This document shows, piece after piece, positions 36,565 to 45,057 of a DNA stretch of 64,000 bases. Position 1 is the first letter of the stretch. Every line of letters begins with the position of its first letter. A program made the position numbers and the translations under genes. The DNA is from Siccirubricoccus soli (GTDB taxonomy: Bacteria > Pseudomonadota > Alphaproteobacteria > Acetobacterales > Acetobacteraceae). The stretch spans positions 1-64,000 of the forward strand of contig NZ_JAMZIK010000001.1 of the NCBI RefSeq assembly GCF_024178315.1, written 5' to 3'. Below the pieces are notes generated by a model. The model saw only the letters and a list, made by a program, of their open reading frames with translations, made no database searches and had not been told where the DNA came from.

Positions 36565-37374
36565 ATGATCGGCTCGCGCATGCGGCGGATGGCGTTCGCC
36601 CTGGCGGTCGCAGGGGCCTATGGGCTGATCCTGGCGCCGGTCCTCGCCGTCATCGTCATCAGCGTCTTTGCGCAGGAGATCGTCAGCTTCCCGCCCCGGG
36701 GCCTGACCCTCGACTGGTATGCCAATGCCTGGGAGAAGCGGGAATTCGCCCGGGGCTTCGCCACCTCCCTTCAGCTCGCCCTGGCCGCCGCCGCCATCGG
36801 CGTGCCCTGCGGCACGGCGGCGGCGCTCGCCATCAGCCGCGGCGCCTGGCGGGGGCGGCAGGCGCTGAACACGCTGCTGCTGGGGCCGCTGGCGGTGCCG
36901 GGGGTGGTGGCGGGAACCGCCCTCTACCTCTTCTACGTCCGCGCCGAATTCTGGGTGGATGACGACATCAAGGGCACGCTGGCCGGCCTCGTCGCCGCGC
37001 ATGTGCTGCTGACCATTCCCTGGACGGTGCGGCTCGTCTTCGCCTCCCTCGCTGGGCTGGACCGGGCGGCGGAGGAGGCGGCTGCCAATCTCGGTGCCCG
37101 GCCCTTCACCGTCTTCCGCCGGGTGACGCTGCCCATGCTGCGCCCCGGCATCGTCGCCGCCTGCCTGTTCAGCTTCATCCAGAGCTTCGAGAACCTGGAG
37201 CTGACCCTGCTGCTGGTGGGCCCCGGCCGCGTCACCCTGCCGGTCGCCATGCTCAACTACCTGGAGTTCCGCGTGGACCCGACGCTTGCCGCCGTGGCCA
37301 CGGTGCAGATCACGCTGGTCGGCGCGCTGATGCTCATCACCGACCGCTTCGTGAAGCTGAGCCGGGTGGTCTGA
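36565..37374 (+). CDS. ABC importer permease, PotC type
   Basis: A 269-residue inner-membrane permease with about six membrane segments. The coupling EAA loop reads EEAAANLGARPFTVFRRVTL near residue 180 and contacts the ATPase. The N-terminal region LDWYANAWEKREFARGF and the order of domains match PotC-like subunits of spermidine/putrescine importers. ATG at 36565 has GGAGG four bases upstream and is preferred over the ATG nine codons earlier. It is the first gene of the operon; its partner permease is the last, 4.2 kb away. The ATPase gene begins two bases after this stop. Confidence 0.92.
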   Translation: MIGSRMRRMAFALAVAGAYGLILAPVLAVIVISVFAQEIVSFPPRGLTLDWYANAWEKREFARGFATSLQLALAAAAIGVPCGTAAALAISRGAWRGRQALNTLLLGPLAVPGVVAGTALYLFYVRAEFWVDDDIKGTLAGLVAAHVLLTIPWTVRLVFASLAGLDRAAEEAAANLGARPFTVFRRVTLPMLRPGIVAACLFSFIQSFENLELTLLLVGPGRVTLPVAMLNYLEFRVDPTLAAVATVQITLVGALMLITDRFVKLSRVV

Positions 37375-37376
37375 GC

Positions 37377-38462
37377 ATGGGGACGCTGACGCTCGATGCC
37401 CTCTCCCGCCGCTACGGCGCCACCTTGGCGGTGGAGCGGGTGGACCTGACCGTGGCGGAGGGGGAGCTGGTGGCGCTGCTCGGCCCCTCCGGCTGCGGGA
37501 AGACCACCACCCTGCGCATGGTGGCGGGCTTCGTTCCGCCCAGCGAGGGCCGGGTGCTGATTGCCGGCCGGGACGTGACGCGGCTGCCGCCGCATGCGCG
37601 GGACACCGGCATGGTGTTCCAGTCCTACGCCCTCTTCCCGCATATGAGCGTGGCGCAGAACGTCGCGTTCGGCCTGGAGATGCGGAAGGTGAACCGGGCC
37701 GAGCGGGAGGCGCGGGTGCGGGAGGCGCTGCGGCTGGTGCGGCTGGACGGTCTGGCGGACCGCCTGCCACGGCAGCTTTCCGGCGGTCAGCAGCAGCGCG
37801 TGGCGCTGACCCGCGCGCTGGTGGTGAACCCGGCGGTCTTCCTGCTGGACGAGCCGCTTTCCAACCTCGACGCCAAGCTGCGGGCGGAGGTGCGCTTCGA
37901 GATCCGCGCGTTGCAGCAGCGCCTCGGCCTCACCACCCTGTTCGTGACGCATGACCAGGAGGAGGCGCTGACCATGGCGGACCGGCTGGTGGTGATGGAC
38001 CGCGGCCGGGTGCGCCAGGTGGGCAGCGCGGAGGAGCTGTATGAGCGCCCCGCCGACGCTTTCGTTGCCGGCTTCATCGGCCGCTGCAACCTCATCCCCG
38101 GTCAGGTGGAGGGGCGGGGCCTGTTCCGCACCGCTGCCGGCGCCGTGCTGCCCTGTGCCCTTTCCGGCCCGCCGGGCGCCAATATGCTGGCGCTGCGGCC
38201 GGAGGCCATCGCGGTGGCCCCGGGCGGTGCGGATGGCATGGCGGCGCGCATCTTCGCTATCACCTATCTCGGCGCCCAGACGGAGTACCATATGGACCTC
38301 GCCGGCACACGCCTCTTTGCTGTTCTTCCGACTCCGGCGGAGGGCAGCGCCATGCGCGCGCTTGCGGTGGGCGACCGAGTGATGGCCGAGTGGGATCCGG
38401 CGCTCGCCCGGCTGCTCTGCGCCGCGCCCGGCGACTTGCCCGCCCCGGAGACCACCGGATGA
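37377..38462 (+). CDS. ABC importer ATPase, PotA type
   Basis: A 361-residue nucleotide-binding subunit. Walker A is GPSGCGKTT (36-44). Also present are the Q loop VFQSYALFPHMSV, the signature LSGGQQQRVALTRAL, Walker B VFLLDEPLSNLD and the switch His in FVTHDQEEAL. A C-terminal TOBE domain of about 110 residues follows, as in PotA/FbpC-type importers. It hydrolyses ATP to drive uptake through the two permeases of this operon. The stop overlaps the start of the first binding-protein gene (ATGA). Confidence 0.95.
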   Translation: MGTLTLDALSRRYGATLAVERVDLTVAEGELVALLGPSGCGKTTTLRMVAGFVPPSEGRVLIAGRDVTRLPPHARDTGMVFQSYALFPHMSVAQNVAFGLEMRKVNRAEREARVREALRLVRLDGLADRLPRQLSGGQQQRVALTRALVVNPAVFLLDEPLSNLDAKLRAEVRFEIRALQQRLGLTTLFVTHDQEEALTMADRLVVMDRGRVRQVGSAEELYERPADAFVAGFIGRCNLIPGQVEGRGLFRTAAGAVLPCALSGPPGANMLALRPEAIAVAPGGADGMAARIFAITYLGAQTEYHMDLAGTRLFAVLPTPAEGSAMRALAVGDRVMAEWDPALARLLCAAPGDLPAPETTG

Positions 38463-39475
38463 GCCTCGCCCGACGCGCCCTGCTGCTGGCCCCGCTGGCC
38501 GCGCCCGCCATCGCCTCGGCCCAGACGGGCGAGCTGGTGGTAGGCACCTGGGGCGGCGACTATGCCGCGCTGCTGGCCAGCGAGATCGAGCAGCCTCTGC
38601 TGCGTCCGCGCGGCCTGCTGCCGGTGCATGAGGTGGGCACGCCCGCCGCCCGTAAGACCAGGCTGATCGCCGAGCGGAGCAGTCGACGGGCCAGCATGGA
38701 TGTGGTCTGCCTGGGCGATGCCGACACCCATGCGATAGGCCAGATGGGGCTGCTGGAGGAGCTGACGCCGGAGAAGGTGCCGAACCTCGCCAAGGTGATC
38801 CCGGCGCTGCGGTACCCCTACACCCTGCCGCATATCTATTCGGTGCGCGCCATCCTCTCCAACCCCGCGAGGATGGACCCGGCGCCGACGCGCTACGACC
38901 AGCTTTTCGTCGAGGGCCTCCGCAACCGCATCGGCTTCTCCGACCTGCTCTTCACGCATATCACGGAATCCGCGGCCATCGCCGCCGGCGGGGATGAGGG
39001 CAACCACCGGCCTGGCCGCGGGAAGCTGCTGGAATGGAAGCGCCTCGGCGCCCGGGTCTATCCCTCGAACGAGGTGTTGGCGGCGGCGCTGAAAAGCGAG
39101 GAGGTCTGGGCGACCATCATCTGGCTCGGCCGCGCCTATATGTGGCGGAAGGCCGGCATCCCGGTGGTGGCGCGCATCCCGGAGGAAGGGGCAACGCCCT
39201 ACATCTCCTGCGCCTGCGTGCCGAAGAATGCGCGGAACAAGGAGGCGGCCTTCGCTTACCTCGACGCCATGCTGGACCCGCGCGCTGCGCTGGGCTTCGC
39301 CGAGCGGATGGGCTTCCTGCCCACCACCACCGACGCCACCCTGCCCCTCGCTCTGCAGGCCGAGATCGGCCTGACTGCCGAGCAGCAGGCGAAGCTGCGG
39401 CGGCAGGATTTCGACTACCTGGCACGGACCAACGCCGAGACGCTGGATTTCTGGAACCGGGAGTTCAAGGGATGA
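38459..39475 (+). CDS. Polyamine-type solute-binding protein, first of three tandem paralogues
   Basis: A 338-residue periplasmic binding protein of the PotD/PotF class (type II fold). A signal sequence (LARRALLLAPLAAPAIASA) is followed by LVVGTWGGDYAALL. This copy is the most divergent of the three: it has SSRRASMDVVCLGDADTHAI where the others have QARRGSMDV..SDVDMY, and it lacks their DPKYRGR motif. The C terminus ends DFWNREFKG. It overlaps the ATPase gene before it and the second paralogue after it, both by ATGA. Confidence 0.92.
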   Translation: MSLARRALLLAPLAAPAIASAQTGELVVGTWGGDYAALLASEIEQPLLRPRGLLPVHEVGTPAARKTRLIAERSSRRASMDVVCLGDADTHAIGQMGLLEELTPEKVPNLAKVIPALRYPYTLPHIYSVRAILSNPARMDPAPTRYDQLFVEGLRNRIGFSDLLFTHITESAAIAAGGDEGNHRPGRGKLLEWKRLGARVYPSNEVLAAALKSEEVWATIIWLGRAYMWRKAGIPVVARIPEEGATPYISCACVPKNARNKEAAFAYLDAMLDPRAALGFAERMGFLPTTTDATLPLALQAEIGLTAEQQAKLRRQDFDYLARTNAETLDFWNREFKG

Positions 39476-40551
39476 TGCAGAATCCGGACGACCGATTCAC
39501 GGCTTCGCGCTCTTCGGCGCTCCACCGATCGGGCGTCAGCCGCCGTTCGGTGCTTGCCGTCGCGCTCACCGCCGGCCTGCCCGGCCTGGCCCGGGCCCAG
39601 TCCGGCCAGGTCGTGGTCGGCACCTGGGGCGGCGATTACGGGGAGCTGCTGGCCGCCAATATCGACCGCCCGCTGCTCCGCCCCCGGGGCATCGAGGTGG
39701 TGCAGGATGTCGGCCCGCAGGACCCGCGCAAGGCGAAGTTGATCGCCGAGCGCCAGGCGCGCCGCGGCAGCATGGATGTCTGCTGCCTTTCCGATGTGGA
39801 CATGTACACCCTGGCCCAGCAGGGGGTGTTCGAGGGTGTGGCGGAGGCGCAGGTGCCGAACCTCGCCAGGGCCATCCCCACGCTGAAGCGGCCCTATTCC
39901 GCACCGCACATTTATTCGGCCAAGGTCATCCTCTACAACCCGGCCAAGGTGACGGCGCCGCCCCGGGCCTATGCCGATCTCTGGGACCCGAAATACCGCG
40001 GCCGGGTCGGGCTGGTGGATCTGCTGCACCTGCAGAACATGGAGGCGGCCTCGCTGGCCGCCGGCGGCACCGAGCACGATTACGAGCCGGGCAAGCGCAA
40101 GCTCATGGAGCTGCGCAGCCTGGACGTGAAGCTCTATCCCTCCAACGAGGCGCTGGCCGCGGCGCTGAAGAGCGAGGAGGTGTGGCTGACCGTGATGTGG
40201 CTGGCCCGCGGCTTCATGTGGAAGAAATCCGGCATTCCGGTGGAGCACGCCGTGCCGGCGGAGGGCGCCACCAGTATCTGCTTCGAGATGGCGGTGCCGA
40301 AGAATGCCCGCAACCGTGAGGGCGCCTTCGCCTATCTGAACGCCGCGCTGGATGCCCGCGCCCAGACCGCCTTCGCCGACCGGATGGGCTATGCCCCGAC
40401 GGTGACGGACGCCGCGCTGCCGCCGGAGCTGGCCCGCCAGATCAGCCTGACGCCGGAGCAGCAGGCGAAGCTGCGCACGCCGGATTACGACTACATCGCG
40501 AAGAACCAGGTGGCGCTGATCGACTTCTGGAACAAGGAGTTCAAGCGGTGA
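39472..40551 (+). CDS. Polyamine-type solute-binding protein, second tandem paralogue
   Basis: A 359-residue binding protein. The N terminus is about 20 residues longer than in its neighbours, with the export signal starting after SGVSRRSVLAVALTAGLPGLA. The mature part begins QVVVGTWGGDYGELLAANID and shares long identical stretches with the third copy: EERQARRGSMDV-type segments, DPKYRGR, SNEALAAALKSEEVWLTVMW, GFMWKKSGIPV and FWNKEFK. Two ATGs in a row (39472 and 39475) can start it. Both ends overlap neighbouring genes (ATGA before, GTGA after). Confidence 0.92.
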   Translation: MMQNPDDRFTASRSSALHRSGVSRRSVLAVALTAGLPGLARAQSGQVVVGTWGGDYGELLAANIDRPLLRPRGIEVVQDVGPQDPRKAKLIAERQARRGSMDVCCLSDVDMYTLAQQGVFEGVAEAQVPNLARAIPTLKRPYSAPHIYSAKVILYNPAKVTAPPRAYADLWDPKYRGRVGLVDLLHLQNMEAASLAAGGTEHDYEPGKRKLMELRSLDVKLYPSNEALAAALKSEEVWLTVMWLARGFMWKKSGIPVEHAVPAEGATSICFEMAVPKNARNREGAFAYLNAALDARAQTAFADRMGYAPTVTDAALPPELARQISLTPEQQAKLRTPDYDYIAKNQVALIDFWNKEFKR

Positions 40552-41567
40552 GGCGTCGCGACCTCGCGCTTGCCGTCGCGGCGCTGACGGCGGGCGCGCC
40601 GCGCCTGCCGCGGGCGCAGGGCGCCCAGCTGGTGGTGGGCACCTGGGGCGGCGACTATGGCGAGATCCTGCGCCAGGCGGTGGACGAGCCGGTGGCCCGG
40701 CCCGCCGGGCTGGAACCGGTCCAGGATGTGGCGCCGGCGCCGCCGCGCAAGGCGAAGCTGTTGGCGGAACGCCAGGCGCGGCGTGGCAGCATGGATGTCG
40801 CCGCGCTCTCCGATGTGGACATGTACGAGCTGGCGCAGCACGGCATGTTCGACCCGGTGCCGGAGAGCGTCCGTCGGCAGGCCGCCATCATCCCGGCGCT
40901 CCGCAAGCCCTACGCGCTGCCGCACATCTATTCGGCACGGGTCATCCTCTACAACCCGAACAGGGTGCCGGTCGCGCCGCGCAGCTATGCCGATCTGTGG
41001 GACCCGAAGTATCGCGGCCGCATCGGCCTCTCCGACCTGCTCTACGCGCAGTATGTGGAGACGGCGGCGATCGTCGGGGGCGGCGGCAACAGCGATTTCG
41101 CCCCGGCCTGGGAGAAGTTGCGGGAATGGAAGCGCCTCGGCGCCCGCGTCTCTCCCTCCAACGAGGCGCTGGCCGCGGCGTTGAAATCCGAGGAGGTATG
41201 GCTGACCGTCATGTGGCTGGCCCGCGGCTTCATGTGGAAGAAGTCGGGCATTCCGCTGGCGCATGTGGTGCCGAGCGAGGGCGCCACCTCCATCACCTAT
41301 GAGATGGCGGTGCCGAGGAATGCGCGGAACAAGGACCAGGCTTGGCGCTACATGGATGCCATGCTGGATGTGCGGGCGCAGGCCGCCTTCGCCGACCGCA
41401 TGGGCTATGTGCCGACCGTGACGGATGCGCCGCTGCCGGCGGAGCTGGCGCGGGAGATCAGCCTCTCGGCGGAGGACCAAGCGAAGTTGCGCGCACCGGA
41501 TTACGGCTACATGGCGGGCATGGCGCCGCAGGTGCTGGAGTTCTGGAACAAGGAGTTCAAAGGGTGA
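40548..41567 (+). CDS. Polyamine-type solute-binding protein, third tandem paralogue
   Basis: A 339-residue binding protein starting with GTG in a GTGA overlap with the second copy. The signal MRRRDLALAVAALTAGAPRLPRAQ precedes LVVGTWGGDYGEILRQAVDE. It is clearly closest to the second paralogue: LWDPKYRGRIGLSDLLYAQ, SNEALAAALKSEEVWLTVMW, RGFMWKKSGIPLAHVVPSEG and FWNKEFKG. The binding-pocket loops differ between copies, so the three may widen the ligand range of one transporter. Sixty bases separate it from the last permease. Confidence 0.92.
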   Translation: MRRRDLALAVAALTAGAPRLPRAQGAQLVVGTWGGDYGEILRQAVDEPVARPAGLEPVQDVAPAPPRKAKLLAERQARRGSMDVAALSDVDMYELAQHGMFDPVPESVRRQAAIIPALRKPYALPHIYSARVILYNPNRVPVAPRSYADLWDPKYRGRIGLSDLLYAQYVETAAIVGGGGNSDFAPAWEKLREWKRLGARVSPSNEALAAALKSEEVWLTVMWLARGFMWKKSGIPLAHVVPSEGATSITYEMAVPRNARNKDQAWRYMDAMLDVRAQAAFADRMGYVPTVTDAPLPAELAREISLSAEDQAKLRAPDYGYMAGMAPQVLEFWNKEFKG

Positions 41568-41626
41568 TGTCGCTGCGATCGCGGAGCGACCGCAGGTCGC
41601 GCAACACGGCGCGCGGCGGCTGATTC

Positions 41627-42451
41627 ATGGCGACGCTCATCCTCCCCGCCACGCTTCTCGTCCTTGCCCTGCTGGTGGCGCCGCTGGTCTTCCTGCTCCG
41701 CATCAGCCTGAACGAATACAGCCCGACCCAGCTCATGATCGAGGCGCTGTCGCCCGCCAATTACCTGCGCGCCATCGCCGACCCCTACTACCAGGAGGTG
41801 ATGGGGACGACGATGACCGTCGCCCTCTCCTGCACCTTCCTCGCGCTGGTGCTCGGCCTTGCGCCCGCCTACTGGCTGGCGCGCATGGAAAGCCGATGGA
41901 AGAGCCTGGCGCTGATCCTCACCCTCTTTCCGCTGCTGGTCGGCAATGTGGTGCGCGCCGCGGGGTGGATGGCGCTGCTCGGCCGCGACGGTGCCATCAA
42001 CGCGGCGCTGCAGGGGCTGGGGCTGAGCGGCGAGCCGTTGACGCTGCTTTATACCAAGGGCGCCGTCATCGCCGGCATCCTCGCGGTGGTGGCGCCCTAC
42101 ATGATCCTGACCCTGGCCGCAGTGATCGAGGGCATTCCGCGCCAGGTGGAGGAGGCCGCGGCCAATCTCGGCGCCGGACCGCTGACCGCCTTCCGTCGCG
42201 TGATCCTCCCCCTGGCCGCACCTGGCGTCGCCGCCGGCTGCGTGCTGGTGTTCATCCTGTGCATGAATGCCTATGCCACGCCCGTGCTGCTCGGCGGACC
42301 GCAATTCAAGATGATGGCGCCGGCGGTCTATGACCAGTTCGTCAGGGGCACCAACTGGCCCTTCGGCGCGGCGCTGGCCTTCCTGCTGCTGGCGGTGACG
42401 CTGACGCTGACGGTCATCGGTGGCGCAGCGCTGGGGCGGCGGGCACGATAG
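41627..42451 (+). CDS. ABC importer permease, PotB type
   Basis: A 274-residue inner-membrane permease with about six hydrophobic segments. The N terminus ILPATLLVLALLVAPLVFLL leads to an external loop with SLNEYSPTQ. The EAA coupling loop reads EEAAANLGAGPLTAFRRVIL at about residue 185. This matches PotB-like subunits, and together with the first gene of the operon it completes the heterodimeric membrane channel. It closes the run of six genes on the plus strand; no downstream gene follows on this strand for about 350 bases. Confidence 0.92.
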   Translation: MATLILPATLLVLALLVAPLVFLLRISLNEYSPTQLMIEALSPANYLRAIADPYYQEVMGTTMTVALSCTFLALVLGLAPAYWLARMESRWKSLALILTLFPLLVGNVVRAAGWMALLGRDGAINAALQGLGLSGEPLTLLYTKGAVIAGILAVVAPYMILTLAAVIEGIPRQVEEAAANLGAGPLTAFRRVILPLAAPGVAAGCVLVFILCMNAYATPVLLGGPQFKMMAPAVYDQFVRGTNWPFGAALAFLLLAVTLTLTVIGGAALGRRAR

Positions 42452-42482
42452 CCCTTCGCCAGCGACGCCACGTCCGGCGGCG

Positions 42483-42680
42483 TCAGTGCATCGCGCTCAG
42501 CACCGGCGGCCCTGCCGGTACCGGCAGGCAGACCAGCCGCAGCCCTGGCGGCAGCGGCGTGTGCGCCGCCGCTGTCTCGCAGGCCAGGAGGCTTGGGAAG
42601 GGCAGGTAGTCATGCGTCAGCGGCGGTGTCGGCCCGCTCAGGCCGCGGGCGACCAACAGCACGAGGATGAACTGCTCCAT
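42483..42680 (-). CDS. Small secreted or membrane-anchored protein, 65 residues
   Basis: Not a family I recognise. The start MEQFILVLLVARG has AGGAG seven bases upstream, which decides against a longer N terminus. A hydrophobic leader is followed by a proline-rich stretch and two cysteines (LACETAAA and LVCLPVP) that could form a disulfide. It lies convergent with the PotB-type permease gene, about 30 bases away, and divergent from the proline-rich small protein gene. It could be a short periplasmic protein. Confidence 0.5.
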   Translation of the reverse strand: MEQFILVLLVARGLSGPTPPLTHDYLPFPSLLACETAAAHTPLPPGLRLVCLPVPAGPPVLSAMH

Positions 42681-42805
42681 GGCGAGGCTCCTGTGCGGGA
42701 CGCCAGGAAAGCGCTTCGGCCCGTCGTGGGCGGTGACCGGCGGCACCGGGCAACACCGGCGCAGCGGGTGCGTTGCGGGGATTGCCAGGATGAAGGACGC
42801 CGCTC

Positions 42806-42997
42806 ATGCCCGCCGATCCGCCCACCCCGCCCCAGCCGGGCTTCCCCGGCCCCGAGATCCCGCCCCACCCGCCGGGCCCCGGACCGGATCCCGGCCCGGA
42901 CCCGTTGCCGCCTGTCCCTGGACCAGGGCCGGAACTACCCCCGCAAACCCCTCCGGGGCCACGGGAAATGCCCCCTCCGATAGCGTTATCATATTGA
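42806..42997 (+). CDS. Proline-rich 63-residue protein
   Basis: The product is more than one-third proline with PGPGP and PPxP repeats (for example PEIPPHPPGPGPDPG) and no hydrophobic segment or cysteine, so it should be disordered. AAGGA lies about eight bases before the ATG. Similar short PGP-rich frames occur in proteobacteria without known function. In such GC-rich DNA a frame of this composition can arise by chance, so its reality is uncertain. Its last codons overlap candidate promoter sequence for the YciG-like gene. Confidence 0.4.
   Translation: MPADPPTPPQPGFPGPEIPPHPPGPGPDPGPDPLPPVPGPGPELPPQTPPGPREMPPPIALSY
42964..42987 (+). promoter_or_regulatory. Weak candidate EcfG-type promoter
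   Basis: GGAAA and CGTT are separated by 15 bases upstream of the YciG-like stress protein. General stress (EcfG) promoters of alphaproteobacteria have GGAAC and CGTT about 16-17 bases apart. The match is one base and one or two spacer positions off, so this is a suggestion only. Confidence 0.2.
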
Positions 42998-43121
42998 AAC
43001 CGCGTTAGAATTCTTGTTCATTTGCGTGACCCCCCTGCATCCTTCCGGTCCTCGCCACGTTTGGGGTCCCGCAGGTCGCCAAATCGGCGATCAAGCGCCA
43101 ACAACGGAAGGAACTCCGCAT

Positions 43122-43664
43122 ATGGCGAATAACAACCAGGGCGGCAGCCAGAACACCAACCCGGGCAACTTCGCGAACGACCGCGAGAAGGCTTCCCGCG
43201 CCGGGCATGTCGGCGGGACCCATCAGGGCGCCGAGAACAACCCCGGCAACTTCGCGAATGACCGCGAGAAGGCCCGCGAGGCCGGCCATGTCGGCGGCAC
43301 GCATCAGGGGAAGGAAAACAACCCCGGCAACTTCGCGAATGACCGCGAGAAGGCCCGCGAGGCCGGCCATGTCGGCGGCACGCACCAGGGCAAGGAGAAC
43401 AACCCCGGCAACTTCGCGAAGGACCGCGAGAAGGCCCGCGAGGCCGGCCATGTCGGCGGCACGCACCAGGGCAAGGAGAACAACCCCGGCAACTTCGCCA
43501 ATGATCGCGAGAAGGCGGCCGAGGCGGGTCGGATGGGTGGCCAGTCCAGCCATGGCGGCGGTGGCGCCTCGAACAACCCGGGCAATTTCGCCCAGGACCG
43601 TGAGAAGGCCAGCGAGGCCGGCCGCAAGGGCGGCCATTCCAGCCATGGCGGCGGCCGCAGCTAA
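43122..43664 (+). CDS. YciG-like general stress protein with six repeats
   Basis: A 180-residue glycine-rich, hydrophilic protein made of six copies of NPGNFAxDREKAxEAGxxGG, spaced by THQGKEN or SSHGGG linkers. This is the unit of E. coli YciG and the con-10/KGG stress proteins, which have about two copies in about 60 residues. Copies 2-4 are nearly identical at the DNA level, with a period of 81 bases, so the array grew recently by tandem duplication. Most copies carry HVGG rather than KGG; only the last has RKGG. The protein is likely disordered and stress-induced. AAGGA precedes the start, and a strong terminator follows. Confidence 0.9.
   Translation: MANNNQGGSQNTNPGNFANDREKASRAGHVGGTHQGAENNPGNFANDREKAREAGHVGGTHQGKENNPGNFANDREKAREAGHVGGTHQGKENNPGNFAKDREKAREAGHVGGTHQGKENNPGNFANDREKAAEAGRMGGQSSHGGGGASNNPGNFAQDREKASEAGRKGGHSSHGGGRS
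43229..43500 (+). repeat. 81-bp in-frame tandem repeat
   Basis: Inside the YciG-like gene three consecutive units beginning AACAACCCCGGCAACTTCGC recur every 81 bases with very few differences; flanking units are more diverged. Such arrays can gain or lose copies by recombination. Confidence 0.85.
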
Positions 43665-43690
43665 GCCGCAGGGCTGACACAGCCGAAGGA

Positions 43691-43721
43691 CGGGCCGGCA
43701 GCGATGCCGGCCCGTTTTTTT
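43691..43721 (+). terminator. Intrinsic terminator after the YciG-like gene
   Basis: A perfect 10-bp stem (CGGGCCGGCA and TGCCGGCCCG) encloses GCGA and is followed immediately by seven T. It lies 27 bases after the stop codon and is the clearest rho-independent terminator in the window. Confidence 0.95.
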
Positions 43722-43792
43722 GTGCCCACCTTGCTCTCTTCCCTCCCGGGACGCAGGATCGCGCCAGGAGAAACGGATAAGAGAGAGTGTCC

Positions 43793-44125
43793 ATGGCCGC
43801 CCCCCCCTCAGCCCGCCGTGATCGGCTGAAAGCCAACTTTCCCAAATTGGTCGCGATGACCGAGGAGTTCGCCTACGGCGACATCTGGGAGCGTCCCGGC
43901 CTTTCCAAGCGCGACCGCAGCATGATCACCGTCGCGGCACTGATCGCGCTGGGGCGGGAGGAGCAGCTCGCCACGCATCTCGGCCGCGCCCTGGGCAATG
44001 GCGTGACGAAGGAAGAGATCGCCGAGATCGTCACCCACCTGGCGGTCTATGCCGGCTGGCCCGCGGCGATGACCGCGGCGCATATCGCCAGCGATGTCTA
44101 TGAGGCGGGGGGGAAGGGCGCATGA
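43793..44125 (+). CDS. Carboxymuconolactone decarboxylase-family protein
   Basis: A 110-residue all-helical protein of the CMD family. The core reads SKRDRSMITVAALIALGREEQLATHLGRALGNGVTKEEIAEIVTHLAVYAGWPAAMTA (given here by its ends, about 36-93). There is no CxxC pair, so it is not an AhpD-type peroxidase; the pattern is nearer to gamma-carboxymuconolactone decarboxylase or its relatives in lactone catabolism. GTG at 43787 is an alternative start. The stop overlaps the next gene (ATGA), tying it to the dehydrogenase and MBL lactonase. Confidence 0.88.
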   Translation: MAAPPSARRDRLKANFPKLVAMTEEFAYGDIWERPGLSKRDRSMITVAALIALGREEQLATHLGRALGNGVTKEEIAEIVTHLAVYAGWPAAMTAAHIASDVYEAGGKGA

Positions 44126-45057
44126 TCATCGGTTTCATCGGCCTCGGCACCATGGGTGCCGGCATGGCGAACAATCTGCAGCAGCGCGGCAAGTACAAGC
44201 TGGTGGTGAACGACATCGCCCGGCAGAACGCCCAGCGCTTCATCGATGCCGGCGCCGATTGGGCGGCGACGCCGAAGGAGGTGGCGGAGCGTGCCGACGT
44301 CATCTTCACCTCGCTGCCGGGGCCGGTCGAGGTGGAGGGGGTGGTCTTCGGCGAGGATGGGCTGGTCCACGGCGTCCGCCCCGGCACCGCCTATTTCGAC
44401 CTCTCCACCAATAGCCAGGACCTCATGCGCCGCGTGCATGACGTCATGGCGGAAAAGGGCGTGCAGGTTTTCGACGCGCCGGTCTCGGGCGGGCCGCATG
44501 GCGCGGCCAGCGGCAAGCTCGCCATCTGGGTGGGCGGCGACAAGGCGACCTATGAGAAGCTGAAGCCGGTGCTGGACAGCTTCGGCGACCAGGCGGCTTA
44601 TATCGGCCCGATCGGCACGGCGACGGTGGCCAAGCTGGTGCACAACCTCTCCGGCTACGCCATCCAGACCGTGGTCGCGGAGGCCTTCAGCATGGGGGTG
44701 AAGGCGGGGATGGACCCGCTGGACCTGTGGAAGGCCATCCGCCAGGGCGCGCTCGGCCGGCGGCGGACCTTCGACCGCATCGCCGACCAGTATCTGGTGG
44801 ACAGCTACGACCCGCCGGCCTTCTCCCTGAAGCTCGCCTGCAAGGACGTGACGCTCGCGCTCGGCCTGGGCCGCAAGCATGGCGTGCCGATGCGCCTCTC
44901 CCACCTGGTGCTGGAGGAGATGCAGGAGGCAATGAACCGCGGCTGGGGCCATCGCGACAGCCGCGTGCCCATGCTGATGCAGAATGAGCGCGCGGGGGTG
45001 AAGGTCGCCGTGGACAAGGCCGCGGTGAAGGCCGTGCTGGACGCGGACAAGGGCTGA
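44122..45057 (+). CDS. NAD(P)-dependent beta-hydroxyacid dehydrogenase
   Basis: A 311-residue enzyme of the 3-hydroxyisobutyrate dehydrogenase family. The Rossmann signature is GFIGLGTMGAGMANNL (4-19). The substrate-binding segment DAPVSGGPHGAASGKLAIWVGG and the catalytic Lys region VAKLVHNLSGY follow, then the all-helical C-terminal domain. It oxidises a 3-hydroxy acid, or reduces the semialdehyde. It overlaps both neighbours: ATGA with the CMD gene and a one-base TGATG overlap with the lactonase-like gene. The three act in one pathway, possibly lactone opening, hydroxyacid oxidation and decarboxylation. Confidence 0.93.
   Translation: MIIGFIGLGTMGAGMANNLQQRGKYKLVVNDIARQNAQRFIDAGADWAATPKEVAERADVIFTSLPGPVEVEGVVFGEDGLVHGVRPGTAYFDLSTNSQDLMRRVHDVMAEKGVQVFDAPVSGGPHGAASGKLAIWVGGDKATYEKLKPVLDSFGDQAAYIGPIGTATVAKLVHNLSGYAIQTVVAEAFSMGVKAGMDPLDLWKAIRQGALGRRRTFDRIADQYLVDSYDPPAFSLKLACKDVTLALGLGRKHGVPMRLSHLVLEEMQEAMNRGWGHRDSRVPMLMQNERAGVKVAVDKAAVKAVLDADKG

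Noticed and set aside
43229-43500. Regular 81-bp repeats considered as a CRISPR array
   Set aside because: There are no unique spacers; the repeats are contiguous, in frame, and encode YciG-type units.
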